From Spiroplasma ixodetis (GTDB lineage Bacteria; Bacillota_I; Bacilli_A; Mycoplasmatales; VBWQ01), in the NCBI RefSeq assembly GCF_027923845.1, contig NZ_AP026933.1, positions 558,001 through 622,000 on the forward strand: a DNA stretch of 64,000 nt. The letters are read 5' to 3'. The notes under the pieces are model-generated. The model ran no database searches. It saw nothing but the letters and a program-made list of their open reading frames with translations, and had not been told where the DNA came from. Position numbers and translations under genes: made by a program. Each line of letters begins with the position of its first letter. Positions within the stretch are counted from its first letter, which is position 1. Below, one piece after another: positions 54,938 to 64,000 of the stretch.

Positions 54938-55323
54938 AAATGTGGGGAGAAGTTCGTAGATAGGCTTTTCTCAGCATTTATGTGATAAGATTTAAAAATA
55001 GTACATAAAGGGAGAAAAGCCTTAATAAATTAATTTTTTTAATTTCTTTTCATGACTTAATAAAATTAACAAGTTTAATTTGCATTTTTAAATCTAAACC
55101 AGTAACTAACTCATCTAAAATTAAAATTTCAGGATCATTTAAAATTGATAAAAAACAATTAAATCTTTGTCTTTGACCACCCGAAAGTAAAGAAATTTCT
55201 TTTTTCAAAATATCATTTAACTCAAAAACATCAATTAATCCTTTGCCTTCTTCATTTTTAATATATTTTTTAAAACCTAATTTTTACCATAATTTTTACT
55301 TATATTTTCTAGAATAATCATTT

Positions 55324-56083
55324 TTATTTTCCTTGTAAATTATTATTTAAAATTTCTTCATATAATTGATTAAACATTTTTTTCATATCAGAATCCAAAA
55401 TTAATAGTGGCTTTACTGTATTGGCAATGGGTGGTTTATTTCACATATATTCACCTTTGTTATTTCGTTCCACATATTTATCAAAAGTATAAAAATCAAT
55501 ATCAATTGATTTTTCAATTGTTCTACCTAAATCTTGAATTCAAATTTTTACTCATTGAAAATAAAAACCAGCTTCAAAATACTTCATAACTCATAAGTTT
55601 AAATATTCATTTGCATTAATATAATTACTACTTGGATCATTAATTTTATTAATAGTAAACTCAATAAAATATGTTCGCAATGTTAAGGCCATGTATATTT
55701 GCATTGATTGTGAATGAATAATTTTATTATTAATATAATCATTAATATCTGCTGTTGGTATACCAATTTCATCATAGCCAGGTTTACCAGCATTTTTATC
55801 TTGCTGAATCACGGTATTTATCAAATTCAGCAAGATAAAAATTATTAAAACCATTAACAATATCATCATTAGTTTTACCTACTTTATCAATAGCATCTTG
55901 ATATAAAAATTGTCAAACATTTAATTGATTTCTATCTTTTTTTGGTCAACCACGTGTTGGATAAAGAATATCATTTATACTATTTGTTTGATCAAAACTA
56001 TTATTTACTAAAAATGTAATAACATTGCTAATTGGTGTTATAAAAATAAACATTATAAATAAAATCCATAAATATTTCTTCAT
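55324..56083 (-). pseudogene. Exported or membrane-anchored protein of unknown function, frameshifted
   Basis: ATG at 56083 behind AAAGAGGAAAT. N-terminal membrane segment (MKKYLWILFIMFIFITPISN) typical of a signal anchor. Then NSINDILYPTRGWPKKDRNQ and FNNFYLAEFDKY. The frame breaks near 55815 and continues as QQDKNAGKPGYDEIGIPTAD through FYFQWVKIWIQDLGRTIEK to the tail EEILNNNLQGK. The domain family is not recognised. It ends two bases before the ABC ATPase ATG, so it may belong to the same export system. Confidence 0.6.
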
Positions 56084-56141
56084 ATTTCCTCTTTAATATT
56101 AGTTATAAAAGTAAGAATATCATAAATAAGAATTTTATTCA

Positions 56142-57134
56142 TTATTTTATTATACTTTTTATGATTTCTTCAACAAGAAAATTTTCACCAAAAATTTCAT
56201 TAATATTAGCATTTTCAATGATATTAGTAATAGTTGCTAAATTATATTTTTGTTTTTCTAGTTTTTTTTCTAAACTAGTAGTACCTGCTGAGCCTAGGAA
56301 ATCACCATATATTTTAATATTTTCAATAATTCCTGCCTTAACATTCATTCAAAGGTGAATAGTTCCTTTACTAGGAAAAAGTGTTTTATGCTTTAAATCA
56401 AAATCTGGAGATTTACCATAAACTCAATCTCAAGTTTGATATTTAGTATTTGCTAATAATTCAATATCAGCAATCATTTTTTCAGAAAATTCCATAATCT
56501 TTGTATTTTTTGTACTTTTTAATTGTTCAATAATTAAATTTTGAAATTCTTCAATTGTTATTGGTGGATTTAATAATGGTAAAATATTTGTTACTCGTGC
56601 TTGTACTGATTTAATACCTTTTGATTTTAATTTATCCAAATCAGGTTTTAATACTTTTGGTAACATTTGCATATCAATATTAAAAAGAATAGTACCATGA
56701 TGTAAAATTCGATTTTTATATGTATATTGGGCATTACCCGATATTTTTTTATCATCAACTAAAATATCATTTTTACCACTAAATTGAGCATTTAAACCTA
56801 GACTTTGTAAAACATTAACTATTGGTTTTGTAAAAAGAGCATAATTACGAGCATTATCTTTATTTTTATCAAAAATAAAAGTAAAATTTAAATTTCCTAA
56901 ATCTTGATAAACAGCTCCACCACCAGATAATCTTCGTACAACATTAACTTTTTTTGCTCTTACATATTCATTATTAATTTCTTCAATTGTATTTTGGTTT
57001 TTACCAACAACAATAGTATTATTATTTTGTCATAATAATAAGATTTCATCAGTTATATAAGGATTAGTAATCAAATATTCTTCGGCTGCTAAATTAAAAT
57101 ATGGGTCTTTGCTATTATTAATATAATAAATCAT
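56142..57134 (-). CDS. lplA: Lipoate-protein ligase A (intact paralogue)
   Basis: A 330-residue LplA that activates lipoate with ATP and attaches it to carrier Lys, most likely on PdhC. Motifs: NLAAEEYLI, TIVVGKNQNTIEEIN, VNVVRRLSGGGAVYQDLGNL (R-R-x-S-G-G-G), SGKNDILVDDKKISGNAQY with the catalytic Lys, and a C-terminal domain with IKSVQARVTNI. Four Trp are TGA. ATG at 57134 has its ribosome site GGAG inside the stop region of the hydrolase gene. It contrasts with the destroyed second copy at 38624-42421. Confidence 0.95.
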
Positions 57135-57141
57135 TATTAAT

Positions 57142-58278
57142 TTAATCTCCTTTATCTTCAGTTTTAAAATTTGTTCATTTATTAACAAATTTTAAAGTAG
57201 TTTTGCAATATGTATCATAATCGGTAGTGACGGCTCTTATATGTTTAGCAAATGGCATAATTAATAATTCACTTATTGTTTCTTCTTCATAATTTATTTT
57301 CTCTTCATACATTTTTTGTGCCATTGTTGCTGGTACAGTTTCATCATCATTACCATGAATAAATAATACAGGAATTGAAGAACAATATTTTAATTTATTA
57401 ATAGGATCAATACTATTAATATTAAATTTATCTTTTAACCTAAAGAAAAATTTAACACCATAATAAAATCAAAATCAATGAAGGTTAAAGTATTGTTTAC
57501 CCATAATTTTAATAATATGACTAAAACTATCAAATCCACAATCAGAAATTGCACATTTAACACCAAATTTACCAGTATCAAATCGAGATATTGTTTCCAA
57601 AACAGTACTAGCACCCATACTATTACCAATTAAAGTAATATTGGGGGGTTGTTTAAAATCTGTTTCTGTTAAATAATTATTAAGACTTAAAATAACAGCA
57701 TATAAATCATCTGCTTCTTTATTGCCAAAAGTAATTGCATCATGAATATTATTACTACCATGACCTCTTGTATCATAAGTAACAATACTATATCCCTGCT
57801 CATAAAAATGTTTAACTAAATATAAAATGCTATAGCGATTTTGTTGTCAACCATGAGTTGCAATTATTCATTTATGATTTTTATTAGATTGATGATTATT
57901 AATGAAAAAAGCTGATAACAAGCGATTATCATAAGTAGTTATCGTCATATCTTGTGCTTCCATCATATCCCAATTACTATCATCAATCATTAGTTGTAGA
58001 GAATTTTGTAATTCCATATCTCGATTATAAAAATTCAAAGTATTAAGATCAATTTTATCAAAATTTGGATTAGTACTTCGTCCAATTCGTTGAAAATTTT
58101 CCATAACATTTCGCATCATTAAACCAATAAAAAAATTAGTAATTAAAAAAGGAATAATCCATAATGGAAAAGTAAATATCAAAATAATTTTTAATCATCA
58201 AGCAATTTTATATTTACTTTCTTTAACTGGTGAAGTCATTCTTGCTCTAAGTTTTAAATATTTTTCATTACTAACCAT
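57142..58278 (-). CDS. Membrane-anchored alpha/beta hydrolase
   Basis: A 378-residue protein. One N-terminal membrane segment (LKIILIFTFPLWIIPFLITN) and then an alpha/beta hydrolase fold of the DUF/peptidase S9-like type: IATHGWQQNRYS (oxyanion region), YDTRGHGSN, nucleophile elbow LIGNSMGAS (G-x-S-x-G), HGNDDETVP (acid) and AKHIRAVTTD (His). Esterase or lipase-like activity is likely; the substrate is unknown. Stands between nox and lplA with seven bases to lplA. Confidence 0.85.
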
Positions 58279-58317
58279 TATATTTTATTCCTTTCAAAAT
58301 TAATTTGATAAGGCAAT

Positions 58318-59820
58318 CTATTTTTTCTTACCTTTTAAATATGGATCTGGATATGTAACATCTTCTTTTGTTAAAATTCCTGTTGCTAAAAGTGCTGCCG
58401 CAGTAACAAAGTTATAAGGCTTATTAAAGTGTGGTAAAAAATACATATCAATTAATGGAATTTCATCAATAGTAACCTTTTTCAATATTGCTAATGAAAA
58501 CATTGCAATTGTTTCTGTATGATCATGAGTTGAACCAATTTCAGCTCCAACAATACGACGAGAACTCTTTTCTCATATAATTTTAATTTTTACTTCATGA
58601 TTTTCACTCATAAAAGGTGGAAACACTGTATCTTGATAAAAATATACTTCTACATTATTAGAACCTAAAATTGCTTTTGCAGAAACTTCTGATAAACCAG
58701 TAGCAGATAACTTTCAACCAAAAACAGCAATTGCATTTGTTCCTTGAACACCAGGAAAGGCGATTCTTGTTTTAGGATCTGTTTTTGCAACATTTAATCC
58801 AGCAATTAAACCACTACGTACAGCATTAGTTGCTAAGGCAATATTAACATTTTTATTTCAAGCATTTGAACGAATATTAATACAATCACCAATTGCATAA
58901 ACATTAGGATCTGAAGTTTGAAAATATTCATTAACTTCAATTGCACCACGAGGATCTAAGTTAAGTTGAACTTTACCATTCTCATCTTTCAAGATAGCAG
59001 TATTTGGTAAAAAACCAACAGCCATAATTACTAAATCAGCTTTATATGTTCCTTTATTAGTTTTTACTTCACTCACTTTATCATCTTTAATAATAAATTC
59101 TTGTAAAGTTTCTCCTAATTGTAATTTTACTCCTACTTTTTTCATATCTGCTTCAACATCATTTGTAAATTCTTCATCATAATAACGAGGCATAATACGA
59201 TTTTCAAAATCAATTAAAGTAACTTCTTTTTTATCTTTATAAAAAGCTTCTACTAATTCAATACCAATATAACCTGCACCAATTACTACTACTTTTTTTA
59301 CTTCCGGTTTACTCAAATCAGAAATAATTTCTTGAGCATGTTGGTATAGTTTTGATAAATGAATGCCATTTGTTAATTTAACACCATTTAAAGTATCTTT
59401 AACAATCGTACCATCTTTATGAGCAATTAAACCAAGAATTTCTTTACCACCTGGATTTAAGATTGGTCATGAACCAATTCCTAATACTAACTTATCATAA
59501 CTTTCAATAAATACTTCATTAGTATCTAAATTTTTAATAGTAACAGTTTTTGCTTTACTATCATATTTAATCATTTCATGTTTTTCTTTAATTTTAACAC
59601 CTAATGCTCTTAACTTTTCAATTGTGGCATAAAATAATCCTTTTGGATCTGTAAATTCTTTACCAACTCAAAGCGCAATTCCACATCCTAAAAATGAAAT
59701 ATTATCATTACGATCATATGCTACTACTTCACTATTTGGATTAGACCTCATAATTGCCTTTAATGCTGTTGTTCCGGCATGATTAACACCTATAACAACT
59801 ATCTTTTGTTTTCTTTCCAT
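58318..59820 (-). CDS. nox: NADH oxidase (water-forming, CoA-disulfide reductase family)
   Basis: A 500-residue FAD enzyme that oxidises NADH with oxygen to water and so recycles NAD from PDH and glycolysis. FAD loop KIVVIGVNHAGTTALKAI, redox Cys in NISFLGCGIALW (single active Cys as in Nox), NAD loop KVVVIGAGYIGIELVEAF, VYAIGDCINI, and the dimerisation domain with EIGSTHDHTETIAMFSLAI. Slightly longer than typical Nox. Trp codons are partly TGA. ATG 59820 follows AGAGAGG. Confidence 0.93.
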
Positions 59821-59972
59821 GCTAAAATCCTCTCTTACTTATTACTTTTTTTCAATTTCTTTTATTGTGTAATCACAAATACAAATAAATACAAATATAT
59901 ACATTATTTTATCACTTTTTATTTAATAGTTACAACTCTTTCTTTGTTCAGTAAATCAATATAACAATAATT

Positions 59973-60212
59973 TTAAGAAACTAAAATTGCCATTGCTGAT
60001 GGACTACTTCTATCATGATCATGATGATATTTATTAATTTCTAATAAGCCACGACAAGTATCTCAATTATTATTTAAGAACGGCTTATTAGTTTGTTTAT
60101 TTTTTTTGTCATAATTATTTATTTTATTTATCATGCTTTTATCAAAATTTTCAATTTCATCTTTTTCAAAAATTTTAAAAATTTTCTTTTCTTTAATGTC
60201 TTTATATGTCAT
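59973..60212 (-). CDS. Small His-rich protein of unknown function
   Basis: A 79-residue frame with TGA as Trp (NNNWDTCRG). ATG at 60212 behind GGAGAAAAAA. Lys-rich N-half, then LLEINKYHHDHDRSSPSAMA near the C-terminus, which could bind a metal. No signal peptide. Not recognised. It stands between ackA and nox. Confidence 0.65.
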
Positions 60213-60337
60213 ACTTTTTTCTCCTTGAATCTTTAAAGTATTTATTTTTAATTAAAATTTGATAATTATTAAGTATTTTCACTTAATTTAAACATTATAT
60301 ATCAAAACAAAAAACCTTAATATATTTTTTTCATTTT

Positions 60338-61591
60338 TTAAATATTTTTTAATAAATTATATGTATCTTGACAAATCATTAATTCTTCATTTGTTCTAAT
60401 TTTAAAAATAGGAACTTCTGATTGTTTATCACTAATTTCTAAGTAATCATTATACTTATCATTATTTTTATTAGTTACTAATTTTAAAGTAAACACTTTA
60501 ATTTCCTCAATAACTAATTGACGAATAATTGCAGAATTTTCACCAATACCTGCTGTAAATACTAATGCATCAATATTACTATCTAAATCATTACCATATT
60601 GAACAATATAATTAGCAATTCTTTGAACAAACATTTTTATTGCTAATTGTGATTGTAAATGATATTTATGGTTTTTATCATTACTACTTGCAAGAACATC
60701 ACGTAAATCAGAAGAATGTCCACTAATTCCTAATAAACCTGAACTTTTATTTAAATCATTAGTAATAGTTTCAATAGTTGCTTCTGCTTTAACATTACAC
60801 ATATAACCATGAATAGAAGGGTCAATGATACCACTTCTAGAACCCATAATTAAACCATCTAATGGTGTTAATCCCATGCTAGTATTAAAACTTTTACCAT
60901 TTTTAATAGCACAAATACTAGCACCATTACCTAAATGACAAATAATAGCATTAATCTTATCTTTTGGTTTATTTAAAATATTAGTTAATTTATCTAAAAT
61001 ATAACGATAACTAGTACCATGAAAACCATATCTTCTTACCTCATATGTTTTATATCAATCATATGGAACTGAGTAAAGATATTTTTCTTCAGGAATAGTA
61101 CTATGAAATGAAGTATCAAATACTGCCACATGTTTAGCATGTGGAACTAATTTTTGAAAAGATGATAATCCTTTTAAAGCTGGTGGATTATGTAATGGTG
61201 CTAATGGAATACATGCTTTGATACCAGCAATGACTTTCTCATCAATAACAATTGAGTTATTAAATTTTTGACCACCGTGAACCATACGATGACCAATTCG
61301 TTTAATATCATCAAAATTATTAATGACCTTATACTCAATTAATGCATCAATAACTGTTTGTGCTCCTATAACATGATCGGCAATATCTTTCGTTACTTCA
61401 TGTTTAATAAAGTTATCACCATTAGCAATTTCAATAATAAAATTACTATTTTTAATAGCTATCCTTTCAACTAAACCTTTACAAAGAATAGTAAAATGAG
61501 GTTGTTTATCATTATTAATAGCATTAAAAAGTTGAAATTTAATAGAACTACTTCCAGCATTAATAACTAAAATTTTATTTTGTTCTGACAT
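60338..61591 (-). CDS. ackA: Acetate kinase
   Basis: A 417-residue ASKHA-fold kinase, acetyl phosphate plus ADP to acetate plus ATP. ILVINAGSSSIKFQLF at the N-terminus, RIGHRMVHGG, VFDTSFHSTIPE (catalytic Asp), RYGFHGTSYRYI, CHLGNGASICAIKNGKS and FTAGIGENSAIIR. A TGA Trp is at PYDWYKT. ATG at 61591, 18 bases after pta, with AAGGAGATAAAAC upstream. Works with pta on acetyl-CoA from PDH, the main ATP-yielding step besides glycolysis. Confidence 0.95.
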
Positions 61592-61609
61592 ATTTGTTTT
61601 ATCTCCTTA

Positions 61610-62602
61610 TTAATTCTTAATTAATGTTTGAATAGCAGTGATCAATGCTGTGTAATAAATGTCATAAATAGTAGCACCACGAGAAAGATCATTAACTGGC
61701 TGATTTAAACCCAAAACAATAGGACCAATAGCTTTATAATCACCTAATCTTTGGGCAATTTTATAACCAATATTAGCAGCATCTAAAGTTGGGAAAATAA
61801 ATGCATTACAATGATTTTTAATTGTTAATTCTGGGAATTTTTTATTTCGCACTTCTTGATTTCAAGCAGCATCAAATTGAATTGGTCCTGCTACTTGCAC
61901 ATTCTTTAATTTTAAATGCTGAACAAAGTTAGTAGCATTACGTACTTTATCAACACTTTCACCACTACCACTAGTATTAGTAGAATAAGATAACATTGCT
62001 AATTTAATTGGATTAAATTCTAAAAGTTCGCCAAAGTGAATTGTAGATTTTGCAATATCTGCTAATTGTTCAGCTGTTGGATTTAAATTAATTGAACCAT
62101 CACTAAATAAAAATATTTCTTCATTTTTATTCATAATAAATGTACTTGAAACAGTTTTAGTACCTGCTTTTGGTCCAATAATTTGTAAAGCCGGACGTAA
62201 AATATCAGCAGTAGTAAAAGTAATACCACCAACAAAACCATTAACTTCTTTATTATTTAATAACATCATTCCATAGTAATTACGACTTAATACCAATTTA
62301 TTAGCTGCTTCTAAAGTTAAACCCTTTGCTTTTCTTAATTCATATAATTGATTAGTAAAATTTGTTACTTGATTTTCTTCAATAGATAATGTTTTAATAT
62401 TAGAATTTTTAATATTACTAGGAATTTCTTTATCATTATTAAATAATAAAACTGGTGTAATAAAATTTTTAACAGGTGAATTATCATTAATAATTTTTAA
62501 AGCTACTGCCTGTACTTTTTCATTATCACCTTCTGGAAATAAAATTCTGATTGATGTTTTGCTTTTTTGTAAAATAGATAAAATAAAATCTAATAGTTTC
62601 AT
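61610..62602 (-). CDS. pta: Phosphate acetyltransferase
   Basis: A 330-residue Pta, acetyl-CoA plus phosphate to acetyl phosphate plus CoA. RILFPEGDNEKVQAVALK, GFVGGITFTTADILRPALQI, MLSYSTNTSGSGESVDKVRN, GPIQFDAAWNQEV (W is TGA), IFPTLDAANIGYKIAQRLG and IGPIVLGLNQPVNDLSRG are all typical. ATG at 62602 has AGGAGAGAAGAT before it. In order pyrH-pta-ackA. Confidence 0.95.
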
Positions 62603-62625
62603 ATTATCTTCTCTCCTTTAATTTG

Positions 62626-63354
62626 TTAATTTTGATTGCTAATAATAGTTGCAATTGCTTTATTTTGTACTGCTTTAATGATATTATTTTCAACCTTAAT
62701 ATCAAATACCATAATTTTCAAGTTAGCTTCCATGCACATTGTTGAAGCAGTTAAATCCATTACTTTTAATTGTTTATTAGTAATATCTTGATATGATAAA
62801 TGTGAATAACGAATAGCATTTTTGTTAATATTTGGATCTTTATCATAAACACCATCAACGCCATTTTTTGCCATTAATAATATATCCGCATTAATTTCAG
62901 TAGCACGAAGTGCTGCTGCAGTATCCGTTGTAAAGTACGGTGAACCAGTACCACCAGCAAAAATACAAACATAGCCTTTTTCAAAACTACTAATAGCTTT
63001 TTTGTAATAAAAAGGTTCAGCAACTTGATTAATCTCTAATGATGTTTGCACAATAACTTTTACGTTAAGAGCTTTTAACTTTGATTCAATTACCAAAGCA
63101 TTCATAATAGTTGCTAACATTCCCATATAATCAGCATTAATTCTTTTTAAACCAATCTTTTCTCCTTGTTTAGCACCACGTCAAATATTACCACCACCAA
63201 TTACTAAACCAACTTCTACTTTTGCCTTAACTAGGGTTTGAATTTGTTGACAAACATTATCAATACTTTCATTATTATATAATTCATTACTACCATCACC
63301 TAAAGCTTCACCACTAATTTTTAATAATATTCGTTTATATTTAAATTGTTCCAT
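62626..63354 (-). CDS. pyrH: UMP kinase
   Basis: A 242-residue UMP kinase of the amino acid kinase fold: YKRILLKISGEALGD, VGLVIGGGNIWRGA (W is TGA), YMGMLATIMNALVIE, IFAGGTGSPYFTTDTAAALRA and VDGVYDKDP. ATG at 63354 behind AAGGAGGATTATC. It lies 23 bases before pta. Length is normal. Confidence 0.95.
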
Positions 63355-63383
63355 TTTTGATAATCCTCCTTAAATTTAATATT

Positions 63384-63412
63384 ATAAAAAGCCACAGATT
63401 GCTTTGTGGCTT
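63384..63412 (-). terminator. Rho-independent terminator after the membrane protein gene
   Basis: AAGCCACAAAGCAATCTGTGGCTT on the minus strand followed by TTTTTATAAT. The stem lies just upstream of pyrH and ends the gene at 63418. Confidence 0.8.
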
Positions 63413-63417
63413 CTTAT

Positions 63418-63999
63418 TTATTTACTGTTATCACTAGATAATGAATCATTATTTGCGCTTTCAGCGACAGTTTCTAATTCAACGTTAGCAATAACTTTTT
63501 GTGCTAAATGATCTTTAACAAAAAGTTGTGCTTGTGGAGTAATAATTGTTAAACGTTTTTTAATTTTTTTAATACCCTGTTCATAAACAATTTTTAAAAC
63601 ATTTTTCTTTTGTTCCAATGCAACAATTTTACTAGTATTAACGCTTTGTCCAAAGAAATAAATATTATGTTCATCAACTGCGATACCAAAATCAAAACTA
63701 AAAATATATGCTAATCCTAACATGATAACTAAAAATATATACTCTACTATTAATAAACTTAAAAAAGCAGGATCAGATTTAATATATTCTGGTTCAAATG
63801 TTCAAACTTGCATTCCAATTGGAACAATCGAGATAACTAAACCAATTACCCCAACTATTAATGTTGCTACTAATAATTTTAAATTCAAAAATTTAATAGT
63901 TGTTTTTGGTTTATTAAAACTATATCATCCTCAAACAAGAATAACTAATAATAATATAAACATTACTAATGCAATATAATATATAATTTGAAAATTCAC
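63418..63999 (-). CDS. Membrane protein of unknown function
   Basis: About 193 residues with three membrane segments: IALVMFILLLVILVWGW, LLVATLIVGVIGLVISIV and LLIVEYIFLVIMLGLAYIF. A cytoplasmic C-terminal domain of about 85 residues (Lys-rich beta-strand pattern, acidic Ser/Asn tail NNDSLSSDNSK) follows. The start could be the GTG at 63999 or lie beyond the window. Trp codons are TGA. Not recognised. Confidence 0.7.
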
Positions 64000-64000
64000 T

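Larger units (their letters stand above)
53459..55021 (+). mobile_element. IS1595 subfamily A/B mosaic element
   Basis: The outer duplication TTAATAAA (53451-53458, 55022-55029) and both outer ends are subfamily A. A subfamily B element enters at 54081, but its right end is missing. Between about 54720 and 54770 the sequence switches from B to A, in a stretch identical in both. The structure is best explained by a B insertion into A followed by recombination. Confidence 0.9.
53284..55321 (-). pseudogene. ABC transporter ATP-binding protein lacking Walker A, split by IS
   Basis: Pieces 55030-55321 and 53284-53458. ATG at 55321 (MIILENISKNYGKN) behind AAGGAAA. The frame meets TAG after KN, and the sequence jumps to FKKYIKNEEGKGLIDVFELN, so about 100 residues with the Walker A P-loop and Q-loop are deleted. 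The signature LSGGQRQRF, Walker B ILILDEL and H-loop LLIVSHTPEEVELLCD remain. The IS1595 mosaic at 53459-55021 interrupts it. The gene cannot give a working ATPase. Confidence 0.82.

Overview
The window is a piece of a Spiroplasma-like mollicute chromosome, most like an insect or tick endosymbiont of the ixodetis type. Base composition is very A+T rich. TGA must be read as tryptophan (genetic code 4): topA, ribF, pdhA, pdhB, lplA, nox, ackA, pyrH and every transposase are continuous only with that reading. Gene content is fermentative and wall-less: PDH complex, Pta-AckA, NADH oxidase, lipoate scavenging. Species-level placement is inference.

Insertion sequences fill roughly half of the window. 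They are IS1595-like (16 copies or fragments, in two subfamilies called A and B here), IS5/IS427-like (6), IS30 (5), IS256 (4 fragments), two IS3-family elements (3 and 2 copies) and one ISLre2/UPF0236 gene. Many insertions are nested with readable target duplications: 8 bp for IS1595 and IS256, 3 bp for IS5 and IS3.

Layout. 1-3040: IS scrap heap. 3336-5699: rdgB, a CobO/BtuR-like P-loop gene, a choline-kinase-like gene and a small unknown gene. 5784-12178: IS cluster. 12195-15966: topA-truB-ribF operon. 16316-19198: IS1595 and tandem IS5. 19187-23156: remnant of a tailed-phage head module (scaffold-like, capsid-like, connector-like genes). 23281-30041: UPF0236 gene riddled with IS, then IS3. 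30575-35620: intact pdhA-pdhB-pdhC-lpd operon. 35895-36334: msrB with a frameshift. 38099-42793: decaying gcvH-like / lipoate ligase / old-yellow-enzyme operon, broken by three IS. 45160-56083: decaying surface/export region (ABC permeases, ABC ATPase lacking Walker A, GH85 endoglycosidase, exported protein). 56142-63999: intact lplA, alpha/beta hydrolase, nox, ackA, pta, pyrH and a membrane protein.

The intact genes form one coherent pathway. PDH converts pyruvate to acetyl-CoA, Pta-AckA make ATP and acetate, NADH oxidase recycles NADH, and LplA (56142-57134) can lipoylate PdhC. The second lipoylation operon (38099-42793), the phage module and the GH85/ABC region are degenerating. Many breaks are single-base changes in A or T runs, which could be real decay or sequencing error.
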